Shown in pieces: positions 32,365-42,988 of a stretch of DNA of 64,000 nucleotides. The stretch is taken from positions 11,208,747 through 11,272,746 of the forward strand of contig CM055319.2 of assembly GCA_029255685.2 (NCBI GenBank), read 5' to 3'. Both the position numbers and the translations under genes were made by a program. Every line of letters starts with the position of its first letter. The first letter of the stretch is position 1. The notes under the pieces were generated by a model. The model searched no databases. It worked only from the letters and a program-made list of their open reading frames with translations, and was not told where the DNA came from. The DNA comes from Silene conica (lineage: Eukaryota > Streptophyta > Magnoliopsida > Caryophyllales > Caryophyllaceae).

Positions 32365-34941
32365 ATATCGCCCTTTGATTTCGAATCATATGGCACGTGT
32401 GAATCATGTCTCATCGGCAAGATGACTCGTATTTCCTTCAAAGGTGTTGGAATGCGCGCTGCCGACCTATTAGGACTCATACATACGGACGTATGTGGCC
32501 CTATGTCGATCAACGCACGAGAAGGCTATAGGTATTTCATCACTTTCACGGATGATTTGAGTAGATATGGCTATGTCTACTTGATGAAACATAAAAGTGA
32601 ATCCTTTGACAAGTTCAAAGAATACCAGAATCGGGTACAGAACCAGCTGGGTAGAAAGATTAAAGCACTACGTTCGGATCGTGGTGGTGAGTATCTTTCA
32701 CACGAGTTTGATCAACACCTTAAAGACTGTGGGATCGTGCTACAGTTGACTCCACCTGGAACACCACAATTAAATGGTGTGTCCGAACGGAGAAATCGAA
32801 CTTTACTTGATATGGTTCGATCCATGATGAGTCACACCGTTGTGCCTGATTCATTATGGGGCTATGCTCTTTTGTCGGCTGCTCTAATACTTAACCGAAG
32901 TCCGTCTAAAGCTTTTGACAAGACTCCATACGAATTATGGAAGGGAACGGTCCCTAACTTGTCCTTTATTCGGGTTTGGGGCTGCGAGGCTTATGTCAAG
33001 TGGAGACACGAGGATAAGCTCGGCCCGCGATCGGTCAAGACATACTTTATAGGCTATCCAAAGGGAACTTTTGGTCACTACTTCTACTCGCCTACCGAAC
33101 AACGTGTTTTTGTTGCGGCTAGTGCGACGTTCTTAGAGAAAGAATTTCTCGAGAACAAGTCGAGTAATAGAACCTTCGAGTTATCGGAGGTTCAAGAACC
33201 AACTACCGAGCAACCATTGGAGGAAACAGTTCCTTCACCCGAGGCTGCGGTAGATATCCCTGAGGAACCTAGGAGGTCGGGAAGAGTCTCTATTCCACCG
33301 GACAGATACATTGGTATGGTCGAGGAACATGATACAGATGACGTCTTACTCCTAGAGGGTAATGAACCCACAACCTATAAAGGTGCCCTGACTAGTTCTG
33401 ACTCAAAGCTATGGCTAGAAGCCATGCAATCCGAGATGGACTCCATGTATGAGAACAACGTGTGGGATCTTGTGGACCTACCTGCAAAGGTACGTCCCCT
33501 TCAATGCAAATGGCTTTACAAGATAAAGCATGCCGTGGAAGGACAACAAGATATCCACAAGGCTAGACTAGTTGCTAAAGGTTTCACTCAAGTGTCAGGC
33601 TTGCACTATGATGAGATCTTTGCACCCGTAGTCATGCTACGTTCCATTCGGATTATCTTAGCGATCGCCGCATTTCATGATTATGAAATATGGCAAATGG
33701 ACGTTAAAACCGCCTTCTTAAACGGTTATTTGGAGGAAGAGTTGTACATGGTACAACCCGAGGGTTTTATCGATCCAGCACATCCTAAGAAAGTTTGCAA
33801 GCTTAAGCGTTCCATCTATGGACTTAATCAAGCATCGCGGAGTTCGAATCATCGCTTCGACCAAGTGATAAAAGAGAATGGATTCATTCGATCAGTCGAG
33901 GAACCATGTCTCTATATCAAGTCGAGTGGGAGCAAGATTGTATTCCTAGTACTGTATGTCGACGACATACTCTTGATTGGGAATGACATACCTCTCCTAT
34001 CTTCGGTTAAAGCATGGTTGAAAAACCATTTCCAGATGAAAGATCTGGGAGAGGCACAAAGAATTTTGGGCATCCGTATCTACAGGGATAGATCACGACG
34101 GATGTTGTCTCTCAGTCAGGAGTCTTATATAGATAAGATTCTAGAGAGATTCAGTATGACGAACTCCAAGAAAGGGTTCCTTCCTATGACTCCTGGGCTT
34201 CACTTGAGCAAAACTCAAGAAGCTAAGTCATTGGAAGAGAAAGAGCGCATGAGTCGGATTCCTTATGCTTCGGCAATAGGATCAATCATGTATGCCATGA
34301 TATGCACACGTCCTGACGTTGCATATGCATTGAGTATGACAAGTCGATTCCAAGCTCATCCAGGTGAACAACACTGGATGGCCGTGAAAAACATTCTTAA
34401 GTACCTACGGAGGACTAAAGATTGGGGATTGACTTACGGAGGCGACTCGACGCTCTGCGCCACGGGTTACGCAGATGCTAGCTTCCAAACGGATCGAGAT
34501 GACTCGAAATCTCAGTCTGGATTCGTTTTTACTCTTAATGGCGCTGCTGTCAGCTGGAAAAGTTCTAAACAGAGTGTTACAGCAGATTCTACGACTGAGT
34601 CCGAGTACTATGCCGCCTCGGAAGCAGCTAAGGAAGCAATATGGATGCGTCAATTCTTACAAGGACTCTCGGTAGTGCCTAGTTCGAATGACCCAATCAC
34701 CGTTTATTGTGACAATAGCGGTGCCATCTTCCAAGCTAAGGAGCATAAGTCTAGCAGCAAGGCTAGACATGTACAACGGAAAGCTCATCTAATCAGAGAT
34801 TACGTGGAGCAAAAGGAGATATTCATTGATAAGATAGCTACGGATGACAACATAGCTGATCCTCTCACGAAAGCATTACCACGTGATAAGCATGAAGGGC
34901 ACATTCATTCCATGGGAATTGGATGTGTTCCTAAGTTGTAG
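31417..34941 (+). CDS. Copia-C gag (3' part)-protease-integrase-RT-RNase H, uninterrupted
   Basis: One frame is open from the insert junction to TAG at 34939-34941 (1168 residues from the first Met at 31435). In order: gag C-terminal part, zinc knuckle CHHCHKTGHWRRSC, protease WVLDTGCGSH, GAG-pre-integrase LWHCRMRH (Arg where the left copy has Gly, near 32317), and the integrase core with HTDVCG, RSDRGGEY and the NGVSERRNRT block. RVT_2 has QMDVKTAFLNG and catalytic YVDDILL (about 33955). RNase H has YADASF and the TADSTTESEYYAA block, and the end is ADPLTKALP. The gag N-terminus is missing, so this copy cannot produce Gag. The first 948 bp duplicate 17759-18706. Confidence 0.92.
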   Translation, partial: NIIVDRMLHSLHDGFALFRANYYMNDMKKTPHELHSLLVQTEKDLKLRGSMKQDVLMISSKGKGKGKAKAQGDLAVGKPRFKKPGFAKSGPGESSNSQGKIKSKDTSMECHHCHKTGHWRRSCPVYREGIKAGRVTPVGMSSSSFIHMIEINHASCGTWVLDTGCGSHLCNHVQGLRNQEPLIKGEVDLRVGNGARVAAVSKGTYVIQLPSGFELSLYKCYYVPSLSKNIISVSALDKLGFSFVIENNSCIFSLHNMIYGKAVSMNGIYVLDQTTEILHVNNKRLKVGDKDQTYLWHCRMRHINEKRVKQLIQNGAISPFDFESYGTCESCLIGKMTRISFKGVGMRAADLLGLIHTDVCGPMSINAREGYRYFITFTDDLSRYGYVYLMKHKSESFDKFKEYQNRVQNQLGRKIKALRSDRGGEYLSHEFDQHLKDCGIVLQLTPPGTPQLNGVSERRNRTLLDMVRSMMSHTVVPDSLWGYALLSAALILNRSPSKAFDKTPYELWKGTVPNLSFIRVWGCEAYVKWRHEDKLGPRSVKTYFIGYPKGTFGHYFYSPTEQRVFVAASATFLEKEFLENKSSNRTFELSEVQEPTTEQPLEETVPSPEAAVDIPEEPRRSGRVSIPPDRYIGMVEEHDTDDVLLLEGNEPTTYKGALTSSDSKLWLEAMQSEMDSMYENNVWDLVDLPAKVRPLQCKWLYKIKHAVEGQQDIHKARLVAKGFTQVSGLHYDEIFAPVVMLRSIRIILAIAAFHDYEIWQMDVKTAFLNGYLEEELYMVQPEGFIDPAHPKKVCKLKRSIYGLNQASRSSNHRFDQVIKENGFIRSVEEPCLYIKSSGSKIVFLVLYVDDILLIGNDIPLLSSVKAWLKNHFQMKDLGEAQRILGIRIYRDRSRRMLSLSQESYIDKILERFSMTNSKKGFLPMTPGLHLSKTQEAKSLEEKERMSRIPYASAIGSIMYAMICTRPDVAYALSMTSRFQAHPGEQHWMAVKNILKYLRRTKDWGLTYGGDSTLCATGYADASFQTDRDDSKSQSGFVFTLNGAAVSWKSSKQSVTADSTTESEYYAASEAAKEAIWMRQFLQGLSVVPSSNDPITVYCDNSGAIFQAKEHKSSSKARHVQRKAHLIRDYVEQKEIFIDKIATDDNIADPLTKALPRDKHEGHIHSMGIGCVPKL

Positions 34942-35803
34942 TACTCTTTTATGAATTCATGTAATAATTCATTTTCTCGTGTACTCTATTCAACCTTATT
35001 GTTATGATATATAATGTTTTGTTTCTCATGTGGAATTGTACGCCAATTTTGAACACCACAAAGTGAACTGATTAACATTACATCGTTTTGGTCCTTGATT
35101 ACCCAATTGAGCTGATAACTCAGGTAATCATTTTGTGACGTTGGTTGATGGTGGGTTCAACGAGCCATAAGTCACGTGGCTGACTGACCAATCACAAAGG
35201 CGAGTTATACGGATATCTCGTAGGACACCCCGTGACATCGTTATTGAGTCCTAAATGTTTTATAACATTGGGTGCCAGGTCGTGGATAGGACCTCCATAG
35301 TGTTCCTTAGAGTCGAGTCTTTTGACTTTCAACTGCTTCTTGAGATTAAGGCAGATTTTGGGTAACTTTGGTTTCTTTCCCACGGTCACCGTAACAGGGG
35401 CCAAGAGGATTTTTTCTGGGTTATTTCATGCTGCGCGATATCGGCAGGATTCGAGTTGAGGGAAATATCCAAACCCTTATCAGGATTTTATCATTTCTCA
35501 GGGCCACTCGAGGAGTAGTAACTGAAATGCATGGCCATGCTCGAATACAGATTCGTTTTATCAGTTAAGTTACTCTCTAGTCGGGGAAACCACTTTTGAT
35601 ACAGATCGCTTGTGAGATACGACCTTAGCGAATGCGGATTTGCAAATTGTCTTACATTGAGTGGGAGAAATTTTAAAAGGATATGAGAATCGGTTATCGC
35701 ACCTACACTTGTACGGACAAGTGGGAGTTTGTTGGAGATTGTGTCCTCCACATGTAGTATGATAACGTCATTGCACATACCCTTGTACGGACAAGTGGGA
35801 GAT
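34942..35803 (+). other. Copia-C 3' untranslated region and polypurine tract
   Basis: No coding frame follows RNase H. A block CTTGTACGGACAAGTGGGAG occurs twice, near 35709 and 35781. The second copy runs into the true 3' LTR at 35804; the first runs into an LTR-start-like TTTGTTGGAGATTGTGTCC. The working polypurine tract is probably AAGTGGGAGA at 35793-35802. Confidence 0.7.
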
Positions 35804-36802
35804 TGTTGGGGCTAGTGTCCTTGACAATTAAGTACAATGACTTATTAAATCTCTTTAAGGATCACAAGGGCATACTTTTGTATTATTACCAGTTGATCCA
35901 CGTTTATCAATAACGGTTGGCTTGCTAGATAAGTTTGACGTTATTGTCATACGGATGGCGGTGGTCAACTGGTCCCTATACGTCACACCTATAGGACACG
36001 TTTGAGAGATGTGAAGGTATGAAAATACAGTCACATTTATGCCGGATATGACTAAACAGTTAGTCAGAGGTATTGACTATTAAATTAGTCAATAAGATGT
36101 TGAGATTATTATTTAATACGGATTAAATAATTTTAGCTAATACGGGTTACATGATTAATTCGTAAATTAAATATAAACGGTTATATTTAATTAAATATTG
36201 TATTCGCGTATTAATATAAACAGTTATATTAATTTGGGTAATTATACAATATCGTATTTTGTCGGACCATTATTAATATATCGACTGTATTAATATCTGA
36301 TAACATGTTACGATTTATAATTAAAATCCCGCGAATAACTTATAGCTAAATGGGTCGAATCATGAATTAGAATAAGGTAAGAGTGGAAAGCCCACCCATA
36401 CCCTATTCAAATATTTCGGCCAAGTGTAGCATATAAGGAGGAGGACTCTCCTTATGTGATTGACTCTTGTTGCACTGTTTAACATAATCTCAAGGTAAAA
36501 TTAGGGTTTTGAGAGCTTTCTTCTCCCAAAACCTCAGATCTCACATCTAAAACCTAAATAGCTCTCCCAATATTGCAAGGCAGTTGGAGAGGATTTCTAG
36601 CACACGCGGCCACGTCTCATTCTAAGTCTTGGGTGCAAGTTATAGGAGGGAATTTGTGTTAATTCCTGTTCTTAGGCCTTTTGCGCAAGGACTAAAGGTT
36701 GTACTTCTTTTCTTATCTTTTTAATCTTATGACCATATTCACGATTGTATTTTTCATTATAATCCTGCAAGTTTAGGGCGAATACGCGTTTTATTCCCCA
36801 CA
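35804..36802 (+). repeat. 3' LTR of copia-C
   Basis: 999 bp, TGTTGGGG...CCCCACA, followed by the target copy CTCTT at 36803-36807. About four differences from the 5' LTR were seen by eye. Confidence 0.95.
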
Positions 36803-38361
36803 CTCTTAACCAACTTCGGAAACCATTTGAGGTGAGAGACGGTCTCCCTTCCGGTTGCCCGGCCGGGGGTCTTTCCCCTCAAACACCTTTCCGAACCTAG
36901 TGTAAGAGCCGTCCAATTGCTTGGACTACAAACAAACTCAATTACTAAACAACATACATGTGATGAATATCCAAACCGACACTTAATTGACCCCAGGAAT
37001 TAAGCCGAGGGAGAGCCGGTTTCCCTTTGGGTTGCCCGACCGGGGGGTCTCTATCCTCACTCTATTCCCGAACCCAATATAGTGCCGCCCGAACCTCGGG
37101 GACTCCAAACATGCATACAAAGCATACGGAAAAGAATCAACGGAAACCGACTTGAAAAACATAAGTTACGAAGCAATTACGACTGACCAGGACTCTCAAC
37201 CAGGTTGCCATAGGCGGCCGGTCGGCCGGCTGATAGTCCAAATCCCCTGTCCCCAATTTACAACTTTCAGCCAAAAGAGAATGGGCTCCCAGCCGGCCGG
37301 CCGGCTGCCGGTCCACCGGCTGGGGACCCTTCCTCCAAATTTCCCATTTCGCAACAACATTCAAGACGGGTCCTGAGCCGGCTGGCCGGCCGCCGGTCGG
37401 TCGACCGGCCCAGAGGCCCTGCTCGCTTTTACAGCCTATTTCGACATATAGCAACATTCCCATTCCGTTACCCATCCATCCTATACATGATTTTACGCAA
37501 CAATATAACAGGTATACGACATCAAATGAACATAAAAACATGTATACAACCACCAAATTCATGGGTTAACAATGAAATCCCAAATTAAACCGGTCTTAAC
37601 ATATATACTCCTTAATCGACTTTAAAACCAAATTCACCATAACTTCTTCACAAGAAACAGTTTGCATAACCTCATAAGAACATTAAGCAACATAGACCAT
37701 ACTAACATTCACCAAAGCACAACAATTTCACATAATATGCTAATTTAGACAAAAAGGCCGAGTTACTCGTAATCGTCACCTTTACTCTGCGAATTCACCG
37801 GGTTCCTCTCTTCAATAATCACTAGCTCTTCTTCCGGGTTGTCACAAGTACCACCTAGAAGCACAAAAACACGGATTAAGAGGGTAATTTCGTGATTAGG
37901 GCAAAACAGGCCCGAAATGAAGATTCACGAAACTAAAAACGAAAGTGATAGAAAGGTCAAAAATTCCGAGAGGATTCCGAATATGTAACACTTACCGCGA
38001 TTCGAGTTCGGGAAGGCCTCGAGATGTTGATTCTAAGCTTGAGAAAAGGTTGAAAATGGTGTTTTGTTGTTTAACAATGAAATGAAATAAGGTGGAAGGA
38101 GATGTCGATGGATGAGTCCTTATAAGGGTTTTAGGTTGTCCTTTTAAAAGCTTGAGTCGGGTTTGCTTTATTGAAGTGAAGCGGAAATGTAAGACGGGAT
38201 ATTATAATATACACAAGGCGTCTTAAGATTAAATGATTTTATAACGAAACTTAACGGAAATCTTAAAAATATAAATTACGATTATTATCAAAATATTATT
38301 AAATTCCGGAAATTACTTTAAATTATTAAAATATTCCTTTACGAAAATGCGGGATGTTACA
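36803..38361 (-). repeat. Solo LTR, right half
   Basis: This continues the solo gypsy LTR after copia-C. It includes the CCGGTTGCCCGGCCGGGG block twice (about 36855 and 37035) and three GC-rich hairpin-forming blocks (about 37190-37230, 37285-37325, 37372-37415). It ends GGGATGTTACA, followed by target copy GATAG at 38362-38366. The open frame across 37137-37562 comes from the GC-rich repeats. Confidence 0.88.
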
Positions 38362-38366
38362 GATAG

Positions 38367-38733
38367 GGTGTGTTATCTTTGTGGAGTGCATGACGAGACG
38401 CATGATCATTTGTTTAAACAGTGTCAATTTTATTTGGCCTGTATAGCTTACTTGCAGAGAAAATTGGGCTGCCAGATTTTTGCTTTTAATGTTGTTCAGT
38501 GGTATTCTAGCATTCGGGGCAGAACTGGGCTTCAGAGGAGGTTTGTTGGTGTGTGTGTGGTAGGTGTAATCTATTCTGTTTGGATGGCAAGGAACACTGC
38601 GAAATTTAATATGATGGTTCCTCAACCGTCTATTGTTATGGACAAGCTTTGCAAAGAAGTGAAGATCAGGTGCATGCATAGAAATAACAAGTCTTTAAAT
38701 ACTAGAGATCAAACTTGGATAGATAGAATATGA
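38367..38733 (+). pseudogene. LINE-1 zf-RVT domain and C-terminus
   Basis: Coding resumes in the LINE frame straight after the solo LTR: a CYLCG...DETHDHLF zinc-finger block typical of zf-RVT, then a region ending in WMARNTAKFN, and a stop at 38731-38733. About 80 bp of 3' UTR and an A-run (38812-38821) follow. There is no RNase H domain at the C-terminus, unlike the LINE fragment at 52086-53070. Confidence 0.9.
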
Positions 38734-38835
38734 GCTTCTTATGTTGGATGTAATGTTGGACTGATTTACTTGGACTTGATTCCTTTATTCTTTATATACT
38801 TACCTTTTACCAAAAAAAAAAGTCTAGCTTTAAAC

Positions 38836-39687
38836 CTTTCTATTGTACCGTCAGGTCTCATTTTCTTTATAAAGATCCATTTACTCAAAATGGGTTTACT
38901 ACGTTTGCGTAAATCAGTCAATCTCAAGTCTGATTAGACACAATATAGTCAAGTTCACTTTTAATTTAATAGCATCTTTCCAAAAGTTAACATCAATAGA
39001 TTCCATTGCTTCACTATGAGTTTTTGGATCATCCTCTATTAAAAAAGGTGAAACAAACTCATCCCTAGCACAAACAGTATATCCATGTTCAGACAACATA
39101 GTTGTATCATAATCATCACCAAAGTTTCTTGGACATCTAGGTCTTTTACTTCTTCTAGGTTCAACAATATTGATCAATAGAAGTGCTACTTCAAGCATGT
39201 GAAGACATATCAATAGATGCAACAGGTAAACTAGGAGGTGACACAACATTTTTCTGTAATGGAAAAACATGCTCAAAAAATTCAGCATCTCTAGCGTCAG
39301 ATATGGAACGATCACTCAAAGACATGAATCGATAATAAGAGCTATTTTGAGTATAACCAATAAAAACACAATCATAGGTTCTTGGTCCAACGGTAGATCT
39401 CCTAAAGTAAGGTAAATTCACTTTAGCTAAACACCCTCATACCCTAAGGAAGCTCAGGTTAGGATGAGGACAGCCCTTCCAAAAATCATAGGGTGTCTTG
39501 TCAACTTTCTTATACGGTACACGATTAAGGATATGACAAGCTGAAAGTATTGCTTCCCCCACATATTGTCATATAGGCCAAAACTTAAAAGCATAGCATT
39601 CATCATCTCTTTTAAGGTTCTATTTTTCCGTTCAGCTACACCATTAGACTCAGGTAAGTAAGATGGACTAGTCTCTTGTATTATACC
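38836..39687 (-). pseudogene. Copia-B, middle piece: integrase C-terminus to RT start
   Basis: Read on the minus strand from 39687: integrase end with an ESNGVAERKNRTLKEM block (about 39610-39660), then a GPRTYDCVFIGYTQNS block (about 39345-39395), SDARDAEFFEH (about 39270), the RRSKRPR linker and the start of RVT_2, which continues past the LINE insertion at 12263. Frameshifts and stops are present, for example near 39190 and 39420. Joining at the LINE and gypsy target sites gives continuous homology to a copia pol, which shows that all three pieces were one element. Confidence 0.87.
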
Positions 39688-42417
39688 TGTAAAACCCCTC
39701 GCGAAAACATAAAAATAAACACACAAAACATGCCAAAAATGCAGCGGAATTAAAACTTTTGATGAGATAAATAAAACATGCGAGGTGTCTTAACAATATA
39801 AAACATGCGGAAGAAGAGAAACATAAATAAGTATATAAGTGCGATACAAAACAGCCCGGGATAGCATATCCCTACAGGCACAAAATACTGAAACATAAGT
39901 CTAAGGTCTAGCTAACGAATAGGTAAAAGTCAATGATGAAGGATCATCGCTCGCTAGCCTCAACGTAACCCCCGCAGAACAGCCTCATGTACCTACACAC
40001 ATACAACATGTGCGCCACAGTCAGTGGAGAGTGACTAGAGTGCTCCTAGCCACCTATTGTCAATGACATGTAACACGTAAAACATCCAACATACTCCGAC
40101 ATATATAAAACATGTGAAGCATATATAACAATAGCTCATCTTTCATAACATCATGCAATACTATGCAAAGGCTCTCAACCAACTTCGGAAACTATTTGGA
40201 AGGAGAGCCGGTTTCCCTTCCGGTTGCCCGGCCGGGGGGTCTTTCAATCCAAACCATTTACGAAACTAGACTAAGAGTCGTCCAATGCCTTGGACGAACA
40301 ATACAAAGATAACCAAATATAAAACATTCCTATACACAAACCAAAGCATGCTCAACATCCAATTATATCAACAAGAGATAGGTCACCTAGTGACTCGACT
40401 CTAAAAACTATAGGCCAACCAAGTGACTCTATAAACAAGAGATAGGTCATCCAAGTGACTCAACAAACAAGAGATAGGTCAACCAAGCGACTCGACTCTT
40501 ACTACTATGAGCAGGCCAACAATCGACTCGTCTATATACTACAACCTTCCAAATCTCAGACTATACAACCCCCTGGTAGGACGACATCAAAAGACTGTCC
40601 TAGTCTAAACCTGGACAGACTCTCGGAGCGCAAACGAAACACGATCCCCGATTCGACAAGTGCACGAGGCACCCCCAAGACCCGAACTAGCTAGGAACGA
40701 GATATGTCCGAAGGCGGGCAGACAATCTAAGACCTGACCGTGAGAACCAAGTCACTACGGCCAACCAGCTACACAATGCAATCAGGTGAGAACTCGAGTA
40801 CTATAGCAGCGCACAGTAGGTTTACACAAATCACAAATGTCATCTCAAAGATGTACAACAACTCAACTCGAATGACAATCATTTCTTATATAACTCATCA
40901 CTAAACATCCATGTAACACTTAGCCAACTTCGGGAACTAATTTGAGGGGAGAGCCGGTCTCCCTTCCGGTTGCCCGGCCGGGGGGTCTTTCATCCTCAAA
41001 TCCATTACCGAACCCGACATAAGTGCCGCCCAATTTCTTGGGACTTCAAATAAGCATGTGAGACATTCGGAAAAAGAATCAATCAAATCCGACATGCGAA
41101 ACATAAGTTATGAACAAAACACTTCGATCAGGGGCTCTCAGCCGTTAGCCACAGGCTGCCGGTTGGCCGGCTGAGAGACCCAATCTCTCATGTGAACAAC
41201 GCAACAATTCAACAAGGAGGTACTCCTAGCCGGTCGGCCGGCTGCCGGTCCACCGGCTGGGAACCTTTTTCCCAAAATTCTTACAAAGACCACGAAACAA
41301 GAAGATGGACTCCCAGCCGGCCGGCCGGCCGCCGGTCCACCGGTTGGGGGCCCTTTTTCCTAAATTTTTGCAAAACAACAATCGACAAACCACAAATACC
41401 AAATGCGCTCTCAGCCGGTCCACCGGCCGCCGGCCTCAGACCGGCTGGGAGTCCTCTGTCTCAGAAATACGCAATTCGACATTCAAGAACTCAATCAAAC
41501 TTCATGGGATTGCTTCTATACTTTGTATACACAACTAAAATCACTATTAACAGCATATACAAACATTCATACCACATCCTTAAATCATAATCAAAGATCA
41601 AATATAAACATTCATACCAAATTAATAAAACCTCCATTTCTCTACATAAACTTATTACCCATTACTAATACTCCATAAATCATGTGAGAAACATATAAAC
41701 ATCAAACCCTAACATGATACTAACTAATTTACAGCATCACAACCACAATCCACATATCCTAAACATGTTTCTAGTAACAAAACACACTAAAAATCATGTA
41801 AAGTGCTAATATTAGACAAAAGGCCGAGTTTCTCATTATCGTCACCTTAAAGAGCGATTCTTCACTTCGAATCTTGAACAATGTACAAGTCCTTATCCGG
41901 GTCGTCCAAGTCGACACCTACAAACAACAAAAACGGGTTATTAGAGGGTAATTTCGAGTAAACCTCAAAACAGCCCCGAAATAAACTTTGACGAAACGGA
42001 AATTGAAAGAGATGGAAAGAACGGGAATGAAGAGAGGAAAGCGTAGGTGAAAACCTTGCGTCAATCGGAGTTGAGATGAGTAAATGGATGATGATTTTGT
42101 GAAGTTGAAAAGTGTAAAAATGGAGAAGTAAAGTTACTGCAATTTCTTATTTGGAGAAGGAGGGTGCAACGTTGGAAAGGGAGAGGAGGGTGTCCTTTAT
42201 ATTGACTTGAGTCGGGTTTCCAAAATGTAAGGAGCGGAAAACTTAAAACGGAATTTTACCAAGTAAACGAGAAATCTTTAGATTAAACAACTTAAGACGG
42301 AACTTAACAACATTTCTTAAAATAAAACTTTACGAATTATAATTAAAATATTATTAAATTCCGTAACCTAGTTTTAAATTATTAAAATCACTTTTATAAA
42401 AAATACGGGATGTTACA
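39688..42417 (-). repeat. 3' LTR of gypsy-R (element orientation minus)
   Basis: Termini are TGTAAAACCCC at 39688 and GGGATGTTACA at 42417 on the + strand. Inside are short tandem repeats around AAGAGATAGGTC...AAGTGACTC (about 40370-40500) and four GC-rich hairpins at 41140-41460. No coding gene is present. Confidence 0.95.
41140..41460. repeat. Four GC-rich hairpin blocks in the gypsy-R LTR
   Basis: Each block has the form CAGCCGGYC...RCCGGCTG and can fold on itself: around 41148-41190, 41227-41262, 41314-41350 and 41411-41451. The same four recur in the other LTR at about 45690-46005 and three recur in the solo LTR, while the flanking DNA is AT-rich. Confidence 0.85.
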
Positions 42418-42988
42418 ATCACCCCATCTTTTAAAAAGTTTCGTCCTCGAAACTTGAAAGCAGTTACAAGGACAACATTAAATCCAAAACTTTCACAGAA
42501 CCTCGATATACAAAAACTTAGATTTCTTTCCAAAAATTTCAAAAGTAAAATCCATAGTCGAGCTTCCATCAAGGAACGTTGGGTTCTCGTTGCGCATTCA
42601 AGAACTTGACATTCTAATCCGAAGGCAAAAACAAGGTGAAAATCAATAAAGAGTTTCAAAATTTAGATCGATCCGGTGTTGATAGGCATAGTACAGGTTA
42701 TCAGACGTTTCCAATAACGAGTTCAAATGGCAAACCAACGCTGAAATCCATCAAAGTTGTAAAATTATCCAACTTCTGCAAACCAAGTTTTTTTTTCTAA
42801 ACTCAACCTTTTGAGATCTTTCAAACGTTGAACCAATAAAATTTGTAAAACAAAAGGGGTTTGTAACCACCAAAAAGGAAGAAATTCCCAAGAAGTCACA
42901 AAGAGCAGAAAAAGGAAGCGGTTAAAGGGAAAAAATTTCTGTGAGAGACACGAAGGAAGAACAAGGTTGAGCTTAAGACCGCGCTTTA
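42418..42988 (-). other. Gypsy-R 3' interior, no gene
   Basis: About 570 bp between the end of gag and the 3' LTR, where several kilobases of pol would be expected. It includes a purine-rich tract on the minus strand next to the LTR (AAAGATGGGG, complement of about 42422-42431), the likely polypurine primer. Confidence 0.6.

Larger units (their letters stand above)
14514..36802 (+). mobile_element. Copia-C: young Ty1/copia retrotransposon with composite interior
   Basis: Two 999-bp LTRs (14514-15512, 35804-36802) differ at only about four positions by eye. The 5-bp target copy CTCTT flanks the element (14509-14513, 36803-36807), and an initiator-Met PBS and a polypurine tract are in place. 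The interior is not simple: gag-protease (17257-18706), a 12.7-kb gypsy-derived array, then a second overlapping gag-to-RNase H segment (31417-34941). It sits inside the solo gypsy LTR. Confidence 0.95.
13463..38361 (-). mobile_element. Solo LTR of the gypsy family, split by copia-C
   Basis: It starts TGTAAAACCCCTCGCGG and ends GGGATGTTACA, with a perfect 5-bp target copy GATAG at 13458-13462 and 38362-38366. After removing copia-C and one CTCTT, about 2.6 kb remains. That is close to the 2730-bp LTR of the gypsy element at 39688-50594 and follows the same sequence order, with no internal region. It is therefore a solo LTR left by LTR-LTR recombination. In element orientation (minus) it starts TGTAACATCCC. 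The left half is 13463-14513. Confidence 0.92.
12264..38820 (+). mobile_element. LINE-1, 5'-truncated non-LTR retrotransposon, split by nested insertions
   Basis: The element is flanked by a 15-bp duplication, AGTCTAGCTTTAAAC, at 12249-12263 and 38821-38835. It ends in an A-run (38812-38821), as target-primed reverse transcription leaves. The 5' end starts inside the RT domain, which is usual for LINEs. It lies inside copia-B and is itself split by the solo LTR at 13463-38361. LINE sequence proper is 12264-13462 and 38367-38820. Confidence 0.93.

Noticed and set aside
37137-37562. 141-codon minus-strand open frame in the solo LTR
   Set aside because: It crosses the GC-rich hairpin blocks; Pro/Gly/Arg bias follows base composition and no domain is seen.
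13463-38361. A complete gypsy element rather than a solo LTR
   Set aside because: After removing copia-C only about 2.6 kb remains, equal to one LTR, with no PBS, gag or second LTR.
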